Origin: Syntrophaceae bacterium UBA2251
Lineage (GTDB): Bacteria > Desulfobacterota > Syntrophia > Syntrophales > UBA2251
Length of the DNA stretch: 19,257 nt
Direction of reading: 5' to 3'
Assembly: GCA_002347815.1 (NCBI GenBank)
Contig: DDXV01000084.1
Span: 589 to 19,845, forward strand
Positions 14,480 through 19,257 of the stretch are shown here, piece by piece. The position numbers were made by a program, and so were the translations under genes. Numbering within the stretch: the first letter of the stretch is position 1; the number at the start of each line of letters is the position of its first letter. A model generated the notes under the pieces. The model was given only the letters and a program-made list of their open reading frames with translations. It did not search any database and had not been told where the DNA came from.

Positions 14480-15763
14480 ATGTCCGATGAACGGTTCCCG
14501 ACGAACCTCCGCAATCTGTTCTTGCGCCCCTTCCAGCGCCGGACCTGGCGGTCGCTCGGCGTTTTTCTCCTCCTGCTGGGTCCGGGCATCATCACGTCCA
14601 ACGTGGACAACGATGCGGGCGGGATCACGACCTATTCCCTGGCCGGTTCCGAGTATGGCCTGGCCCTCCTGTGGACCCTGATCCCAATCACGGTCGCCCT
14701 GATCGTCATCCAGGAGATGTGCGCCCGGATGGGCGTGATCTCCGGCAAGGGCCTCTCCGATCTCATCCGCGAGCGTTTCGGCGCGCGGATCACCTTCTAC
14801 CTCATGATCGTTCTCATCCTGGCCAACCTCGGCAACACCATCGCCGAATTCGCCGGGGTGGCGGCCAGTCTGGAGATCTTCGGCATTTCCCGCTACGTCT
14901 CCGTCCCCGCGGCGGCGGTCTTCGTCTGGTGGCTCGTGGTCAAGGGAAACTACAAGAGCGTGGAGAAGGCCTTTCTGGTGGCCTGTCTGTTCTACCTGTC
15001 CTACATCGTTTCCGGATTCATGGGGAAGCCCGATTGGGGGGAGATCGGGACGGCCTTTCTCACGCCGACGCTCCGGATGGACGGCGCGTTTCTCATGATG
15101 GCCGTCGCTCTCGTCGGAACGACCATCGCGCCCTGGATGCAGTTCTTCCTCCAGTCGTCCATCGTGGACAAGGGGCTCAAGGCCGAGAATTATCGCTTTG
15201 CCCGCCTGGATGTGATTTTTGGGTCGATTACGGTCAACGTCGTGGCGTTCTTCATCATCATGCTGTGCGCGGTCACCCTGTTCAAGTCGGGCATCCGGAT
15301 CAACTCGGCCCAGGATGCCGCCCTCGCCCTGGCGCCCCTGGCCGGGGAATACTGCTCGTGGCTCTTCGCCTTCGGGCTCCTGAACGCGTCGCTCTTCGCC
15401 GCATCGATCCTGCCCCTGTCCACGGCCTACACCGTCTGCGAGGCCTTCGGCTGGGAATCTTCCCTGAACTGCAAGTTCACCGAAGCGCCGCAGTTCTACG
15501 GTCTGTACGCACTCATGATCATTCTGGGGGCGGGCATCATTCTTCTTCCCGGCATCCCCCTCATCGCCATCATGTACTACTCCCAGGTCGTGAATGGGCT
15601 GCTGTTGCCGGTCGTGCTCGTCTTTATGCTCATCCTGGTCAACGACCGCAGGATCATGGGGGCCTACACCAACAGCCGCAGCATGAACGCCTTCTCCTGG
15701 CTGACCGTGGGGATCCTGATCCTGCTCTCCTGCGGCCTGGTGTTCGCCGCCCTTTTTTCTTAA
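14480..15763 (+). CDS. NRAMP-family (SLC11-like) divalent metal transporter, NRMT-like
   Basis: The product is 427 residues with about 10-11 membrane segments. Helix 1 carries GPGIITSNVDNDAGGITTYS; DNDAGG (43-48) replaces the canonical DPGN. The helix 6 motif is TTIAPWMQFFLQS (214-226), where canonical NRAMP proteins have MPHxxxLHS. The metal-coordinating methionine is therefore replaced by A217. In NRAMP proteins that methionine favours Mn2+/Fe2+ over Mg2+/Ca2+, and its loss is a feature of NRAMP-related Mg2+ transporters, so calling this MntH would be unsafe. It lies between the MgtE-sensor-like gene and a malic enzyme, which itself needs Mg2+ or Mn2+. The start is ATG with AAGAGGA 9 nt upstream. 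Substrate is inferred, not shown. Confidence 0.85.
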   Translation: MSDERFPTNLRNLFLRPFQRRTWRSLGVFLLLLGPGIITSNVDNDAGGITTYSLAGSEYGLALLWTLIPITVALIVIQEMCARMGVISGKGLSDLIRERFGARITFYLMIVLILANLGNTIAEFAGVAASLEIFGISRYVSVPAAAVFVWWLVVKGNYKSVEKAFLVACLFYLSYIVSGFMGKPDWGEIGTAFLTPTLRMDGAFLMMAVALVGTTIAPWMQFFLQSSIVDKGLKAENYRFARLDVIFGSITVNVVAFFIIMLCAVTLFKSGIRINSAQDAALALAPLAGEYCSWLFAFGLLNASLFAASILPLSTAYTVCEAFGWESSLNCKFTEAPQFYGLYALMIILGAGIILLPGIPLIAIMYYSQVVNGLLLPVVLVFMLILVNDRRIMGAYTNSRSMNAFSWLTVGILILLSCGLVFAALFS

Positions 15764-15785
15764 TCGTGACCGTTGGAGGGGTGTG

Positions 15786-17219
15786 ATGATCAAAACGCCG
15801 TCACCCAGTTTCAGTCTCCGGATCCGCATCGAGATCCCCGACCGGCCCGGCATGCTGGGCCGGGTCGCCTCCGCGATCGGCCGATCGGGGGGAACGATCG
15901 GGGCCGTGGACATCGTGGAGTTCCGGGACGCCAAAATCATCCGCGACCTGATCGTGTCGGCGCCGGACGAGGAAACGGAGGACCGGGTGGTCGCGGCCAT
16001 CCGGGCCGTCAAGGGGGTGCGGGTCCTGGACGTGGCGGACCGCACCTTTCTCATGCATCAGGGGGGGAAGATCGAGGTTAGGAACCGCTTTCCCCTGAAG
16101 AGCCGGGGCGACCTGGCGATGGCCTACACGCCCGGCGTCGCCCGGGTCTGCGGGGCGATCCAGGCGAATCCCTGCCGCGCCTACGATCTTACCCTCAAGC
16201 GGAATACCGTGGCCATCGTCACGGACGGGTCGGCCGTCCTGGGCCTCGGGAATATCGGTCCCGCCGCGGCCCTGCCGGTCATGGAAGGCAAGGCCATGCT
16301 GTTCAAGGAATTCGGCGGGGTGAACGCCTTTCCCCTCTGTCTCGACACCCAGGATCCCGACGAGATCGTCGCCGCCGTGAAGTGGATCGCGCCGACCTTC
16401 GGCGGCATCAATCTGGAGGACATTTCCGCCCCCCGGTGTTTTGAAGTCGAGGAACGCCTGAAGGCCGAACTCGACATTCCCGTCTTTCACGACGACCAGC
16501 ACGGCACGGCCGTGGTGATTCTGGCGGGGCTCATGAACGCCCTGACCGTCGTCGGCAAGCCCCTCGGGGACGTCGCCGTCGTGGTCAACGGCCTGGGCGC
16601 GGCCGGTGTGGCCGCCATCCATCTTCTCGGCCTGGCGGGCGTTCGGACGGTCATCGGCTGCGATCGTTCCGGAATCCTCTACGAGGGACGGCGCGAGAAC
16701 ATGAATCCCGTCAAGGAACGTCTGGCCCGCCGGACGAACCGGGAGAAGCGGCAAGGGACGCTGGCCCGGGCGCTGGAGGGGGCGGACGTCTTTATCGGTC
16801 TGTCTCAGGCGGGGGTGTTGAGGGGAAGGGACGTCAAACGGATGGGACGGGATCCCGTCGTTTTCGCGATGGCCAACCCGGTTCCCGAAATCATGCCCGA
16901 GGAGGCCGCCCGGTACGCCAGGATCGTCGCCACCGGCCGATCCGATTATCCGAACCAGATCAACAATGTCCTGTGTTTTCCGGGACTCTTCCGCGGGGTC
17001 CTGGATTGCAAGGCGCGGGGGATCAACGACGAGATGCTCCTCGCCGCCGCGCACACCATCGCCGCCACGGTGCCGCGGGAGGAACTCCGCGAGGATCACA
17101 TCATTCCCGGCGTCTTCAACCGCGCCGTCCCGGAACGCGTTGCCCGGGCCGTCCGCAAGAGTGCCGTGCAAACCGGCATGGCCCGGCTCAAGCACCGCTA
17201 CGCCTCGTTCTACCGTTAG
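15786..17219 (+). CDS. NAD(P)-dependent malic enzyme with N-terminal ACT domain
   Basis: The product is 477 residues. Residues about 12-82 form an ACT domain (IEIPDRPGMLGRVASAI), a small-molecule-binding regulatory unit. The rest is a short bacterial malic enzyme: catalytic Tyr in YTPGVARVC (Y114), catalytic Lys in EGKAMLFK (K169), metal ligands E211/D212 in NLEDI and D236/D237 in FHDDQHGTA, and dinucleotide-binding GLGAAGVA (269-276). It decarboxylates malate to pyruvate with reduction of NAD(P)+. The cofactor cannot be told from sequence alone. ATG at 15786 is preferred to GTG at 15783 because GGAGG (15775-15779) is then 6 rather than 3 nt away. The gap to the transporter stop is 22 nt, so it is the third gene of the operon. 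Confidence 0.95.
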   Translation: MIKTPSPSFSLRIRIEIPDRPGMLGRVASAIGRSGGTIGAVDIVEFRDAKIIRDLIVSAPDEETEDRVVAAIRAVKGVRVLDVADRTFLMHQGGKIEVRNRFPLKSRGDLAMAYTPGVARVCGAIQANPCRAYDLTLKRNTVAIVTDGSAVLGLGNIGPAAALPVMEGKAMLFKEFGGVNAFPLCLDTQDPDEIVAAVKWIAPTFGGINLEDISAPRCFEVEERLKAELDIPVFHDDQHGTAVVILAGLMNALTVVGKPLGDVAVVVNGLGAAGVAAIHLLGLAGVRTVIGCDRSGILYEGRRENMNPVKERLARRTNREKRQGTLARALEGADVFIGLSQAGVLRGRDVKRMGRDPVVFAMANPVPEIMPEEAARYARIVATGRSDYPNQINNVLCFPGLFRGVLDCKARGINDEMLLAAAHTIAATVPREELREDHIIPGVFNRAVPERVARAVRKSAVQTGMARLKHRYASFYR

Positions 17220-17231
17220 CGGGAGGCGCCC

Positions 17232-17251
17232 GACGCGGGGCAAGGCGCGTC
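17232..17251. terminator. Inverted repeat between malic enzyme and rubredoxin-like gene
   Basis: Perfect GACGCG/CGCGTC arms (17232-17237, 17246-17251) with an 8-nt loop fill most of the 31-bp gap between convergent stop codons. Only a weak T-rich stretch follows. It may serve both genes as a terminator. Confidence 0.35.
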
Positions 17252-17442
17252 TATTTCGCCGGCTTGAGCCGCGGATCGGCGCCGGTCTCGGCGCAGTCCG
17301 GCGTGTAGCAGGTGACGTTCAGAAACTCGCACCGCTTCCCGCACGACGGACACGCCGCCGGCGGGGTCGGCGCCTGAAGGCCGTAGCCGCAGTTCGAGCA
17401 CTTCCAGGCGTTCTCCGGTGTACGGGCGTTGATCTCCCCCAT
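17251..17442 (-). CDS. Small rubredoxin-like cysteine-rich protein
   Basis: The 63-residue protein has WKCSNCGY (C15, C18) and ACPSCGKRC (C31, C34, C38), a rubredoxin-type pair of metal-binding knuckles, then an extra NVTCYTPDC element (C45, C50). Two CxxC pairs would bind one Fe or Zn; the extra cysteines make it differ from plain rubredoxin. Similar domains occur alone or attached to rubrerythrin-type proteins in anaerobes, so a redox or metal-binding role is likely but the partner is unknown. The start is well supported by AAGGAGGTG (17448-17456), 5 nt before ATG. It lies 15 nt after the stop of the AT-rich gene upstream. Confidence 0.8.
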   Translation of the reverse strand: MGEINARTPENAWKCSNCGYGLQAPTPPAACPSCGKRCEFLNVTCYTPDCAETGADPRLKPAK

Positions 17443-17457
17443 CGTTTCACCTCCTTC

Positions 17458-18088
17458 TCAATCGTTAAATCCGGTTTTGCTCCCCGTAATGTTTTGCCCA
17501 TCATGGAAAACAATGCAGGCATGGCGTCCCATGCCTGCCCTGGGAACGATGATCAAGCGATCCTTAGCCTTGATGATCCGGTAATTTTCCGGCGGCAAAT
17601 TGGCCAAAAAATCTTCCACGGATGTCCCCTGTCGAGTGCACCTTAAATTGGAATTTGCATTTATGGCACTGATAATTTTTCCCCGCTGCCGAATGATGAA
17701 CCATTTGAAGGGTGGATTGCGCCCTTTCAATATCCACACAGTGTTTGCAGTACCATTCATTAGAGTTTTCCAAAGTATATACGAATACGCCCGGTGTTGG
17801 TTGGTATTCGAGATAAGGGAGAGGAAATTTATATGTGGGCTGATTTAAGCTGGATAGAGTTTGTGAAACTTTTAGGTTTATATAAAGATAACATATTGCA
17901 AGCAGGGCGATTGTTGCCCATAGTGGTGTTGGGATATTTGCTATTTGAATTGTCGAGGTTAGAGCCCTTTCATAAAAATAAAAAACTGTCCCAGTACCGC
18001 CAATTAAAGATAGAAGAATTACTGGTACATACGCTTGCCTTACGTCAGCGATTATTGTTTTTAGTGTTTGTATCAGCTTTTGTTGCAT
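17458..18088 (-). pseudogene. Two-TM zinc-ribbon protein, broken by a one-base frameshift
   Basis: The first frame starts at 18088 and gives two membrane segments (about 20-40 and 55-73), then EWYCKHC (C114/C117) and YQCHKC (C141/C144), a zinc-ribbon pair. After residue 154 the frame becomes nonsense and stops at 17564. The frame shifted by one base continues instead with TSVEDFLANLPPENYRIIK and ends at 17458. Removing one base from the four-base run at 17626-17629 (CCCC on the plus strand) joins them into a continuous 209-residue protein. Either the gene is a pseudogene, the base is an assembly error, or it shifts frame when translated. Composition is clearly more AT-rich than the flanking operons. 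I do not recognise the family. No good Shine-Dalgarno is visible. Confidence 0.65.
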
Positions 18089-18120
18089 GGTCTTTGTTTT
18101 TTCACATGCTTGTTTTTATG

Positions 18121-18186
18121 CCAACGTATTGCTCACCGGAGAGGGCCGCCCTTTTGGCCCGAGTCCGGTGGAGCAAAAGGTTGGAT
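18121..18186 (-). repeat. attC-like imperfect palindrome
   Basis: Nested pairs: CCAAC/GTTGG (18121-18125 with 18180-18184), 3-nt unpaired spacers on each side, TTGCTC/GAGCAA, a single unpaired G (18170), ACCGGA/TCCGGT, a short unpaired step, GGGCC/GGCCC and an 8-nt loop. Outer boxes, an internal spacer and an extrahelical base resemble an integron attC site; GTTGGAT at one end fits GTTRRRY. It begins 2 nt after the stop of the DUF6398-like gene and ends 32 nt before the next start on the same strand, as in gene cassettes. No integrase is in view. Confidence 0.45.
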
Positions 18187-18188
18187 TC

Positions 18189-18695
18189 TCATGTTTTTGG
18201 TAAGTACGGAATAAGTCCTTTATCGTATGCAATTTCTTGAATTTCCTTTGGCTGAGTTCTTACATCAACGATGAATCCGTTGAGTCTTATCATCCAAGCG
18301 TTGGGATTTCTTTCCATTCTACTTGGTAATGTCCAATTGACATCAAACTGAGACATTTCTAAGAGAGCACGAACCTGTTTTGATCTCATTTGCACTGTAC
18401 TTGGATTGACTCCAAACGCTTCATACAATTTTGAAGGTTTTACATGTGGAATTTGACTGCTGTCGTCTAAGAAATTTACAACACCTATTGCATGGGTTAT
18501 CGCACAAGCCCAAATATTTAATTTGCCTTTTGACAACGGAGACGGTCGTTTTCTGCAAAGTTCAGCCACTGCATATTGGATATACTCGGAATATTCGTCA
18601 TTTAAAAATTTTTTCGAGAAATCATCTGTAATCTCTGTTATAGATGTATAAATATCCTGCATTCCTTTTGGGACTTCTTTAGACTTCTTTTTCAA
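18189..18695 (-). CDS. DUF6398-like protein with possible helix-turn-helix
   Basis: The product is 168 residues. The segment CRKRPSPL (47-54), then GKLNIWACAITHAIGVVNFLDD and a region with the shape of a helix-turn-helix (about 86-112, FGVNPSTVQMRSKQVRALL), agree with my memory of the DUF6398 family, whose function is not known. The start is TTG at 18695: GGAGG (18701-18705) is 5 nt upstream, whereas the first ATG (18662) has its only purine stretch too close. The gene is AT-rich compared with the main operons and lies between two palindromes, which suggests acquisition. DNA binding is only a suggestion from the local pattern. Confidence 0.75.
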   Translation of the reverse strand: MKKKSKEVPKGMQDIYTSITEITDDFSKKFLNDEYSEYIQYAVAELCRKRPSPLSKGKLNIWACAITHAIGVVNFLDDSSQIPHVKPSKLYEAFGVNPSTVQMRSKQVRALLEMSQFDVNWTLPSRMERNPNAWMIRLNGFIVDVRTQPKEIQEIAYDKGLIPYLPKT

Positions 18696-18738
18696 TTAGA
18701 CCTCCAGAAAAAATTCCGTTAACGCGCCGTTAAAATGT

Positions 18739-18870
18739 ATTATGCCAAATCCAACGGGGCGCTGGAGCGAAGCTCAGCTCGCCCCGTTCGCGGCGCGCCG
18801 CAGGCGTGCCGCGAACATTGCGCATCAGCGGCGCGGCTCTGCCGCGTCCGCCTGGATGCTTTTGTTCGGC
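18739..18870 (-). repeat. Cluster of three GC-rich hairpins, possible large attC-like element
   Basis: Three perfect or near-perfect hairpins follow one another: arms 18753-18761/18780-18788 (with an inner stem and one bulged G), 18787-18794/18808-18815, and 18828-18837/18841-18851 (one bulged T). Outer ATGCC/GGCAT and ATCCA/TGGAT pairs could close the whole. TTATGCCAA at its left edge also occurs at the left edge of the palindrome at 18121. The cluster lies between the DUF6398-like gene and the aminotransferase and contains the latter's stop. The remaining bases 18696-18738 hold a TTAACG/CGTTAA repeat. Confidence 0.5.
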
Positions 18871-19257
18871 ATGTTTCTTTCTTCTGCACCGCGAATATGG
18901 ACTTTATGCATCCCCCTGACGGAGTTCAGGAGGTAGACGTTCGGGCTTTTGAGTACTTCCTGAACACTCAGAACTCTCTCCCGGAGACGTGCATGCTCGA
19001 GCAGCCAGGCTCGCTGCGTCCCCGGCAGCAGTCCGCAGCGCACAGGGGGTGTGTACAGTATGTTATTAATCTCCACCGCTATATTTGCCATTGTGGTCTC
19101 GGTAGCATGTCCGTCTTCGTTGAACAACAGAACATCGTCGTATCCCGGACACATCCTGAGGGCATCTTCGTATACGATGCGGTGGGTTGTCTTGTGATAG
19201 AGGAATTCATCGCGTTTTTCTATCGGGCACTTTGCTGGAACGACATCCCCGAAGCAA
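18825..19257 (-). CDS. Class IV aminotransferase, PabC-like (C-terminal part)
   Basis: The frame is open to the right window edge and gives 143 residues of a fold-type IV PLP enzyme. FLYHKTTHR contains the expected Schiff-base lysine (codon at 19191-19193). LLFNEDGHATETTMANI is the PLP-phosphate segment and TPPVRCGLLPGTQR the next conserved block, ending with NSVRGMHKV. The pattern is closest to 4-amino-4-deoxychorismate lyase as found fused behind PabB, which makes p-aminobenzoate for folate. A PabB part cannot be seen here, and a branched-chain or D-amino-acid enzyme is a weaker alternative. After about RGAEERN the last 15 residues (MPNKSIQADAAEPRR) are encoded by the palindrome cluster, so the original C-terminus appears replaced. 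Confidence 0.82.
   Translation of the reverse strand, partial: CFGDVVPAKCPIEKRDEFLYHKTTHRIVYEDALRMCPGYDDVLLFNEDGHATETTMANIAVEINNILYTPPVRCGLLPGTQRAWLLEHARLRERVLSVQEVLKSPNVYLLNSVRGMHKVHIRGAEERNMPNKSIQADAAEPRR

Noticed and set aside
18121..18186. Reading the palindrome as the transcription terminator of the DUF6398-like gene
   Set aside because: There is no T-run after the stem on either strand, and the bulges and spacers are not typical of intrinsic terminators.
17794..18240. Plus-strand 148-residue hydrophobic frame in the AT-rich patch
   Set aside because: It is antisense to the two-TM zinc-ribbon frame, whose paired CxxC motifs favour the minus strand, and it runs through the attC-like palindrome.
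1..19257. tRNA, rRNA, CRISPR arrays and complete insertion sequences
   Set aside because: I looked for cloverleaf-type repeats, regularly spaced direct repeats and transposase-like proteins and saw none; this was by eye, without a covariance search.

Overview
The window is about 19 kb of GC-rich bacterial chromosome with a mostly housekeeping gene set. The GroEL tail, the recO-glyQ-glyS order, a GAF-fused GspE/PilB-type ATPase and an ACT-domain malic enzyme together suggest Desulfobacterota (Syntrophales/deltaproteobacterial grade). That placement is inferred from gene content and order, not from a search.

Layout. (1) 1-3572, plus strand: the 3' end of groEL with its terminator, then a small YvlD/phage-holin-4-type membrane protein whose stop overlaps the start of mutS. 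(2) 3612-12998, minus strand: read in the direction of transcription, a pyrimidine operon promoter and attenuator leader, pyrR-pyrB-pyrC, recO, glyQ-glyS, then a GAF-MshEN-ATPase. (3) 13192-17219, plus strand, diverging from pyrR: a soluble PRC-barrel/MgtE-N/CBS protein, an NRAMP-like transporter and an ACT-domain malic enzyme, spaced 22-25 nt apart as one operon. (4) 17251-17442, minus: a small rubredoxin-like cysteine-rich protein. (5) 17458-18720, minus: an AT-rich accessory patch holding a frameshifted zinc-ribbon membrane protein and a DUF6398-like protein, bordered by large palindromes, one with attC-like architecture. (6) 18825-19257, minus: the C-terminal part of a class IV aminotransferase (PabC-like) whose reading frame ends inside the second palindrome cluster.

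The most interesting element is the pyr leader at 12801-12998. A strong sigma-70 promoter is followed by a hairpin matching the PyrR RNA-binding loop with compensatory base changes. Four to five nucleotides later comes the ribosome-binding site of a 10-codon leader peptide, and the peptide's stop codon abuts an intrinsic terminator with nine Us. This suggests that PyrR controls the operon by blocking leader translation, so that a ribosome at the leader stop codon acts as the antiterminator. The second point of interest is a detached MgtE-type Mg2+-sensor module encoded next to an NRAMP homologue that lacks the family's metal-selecting methionine, which suggests a Mg2+-type transport pair. The AT-rich patch at the right end, with attC-like palindromes after two consecutive same-strand genes, may be a remnant of gene-cassette or other mobile DNA.
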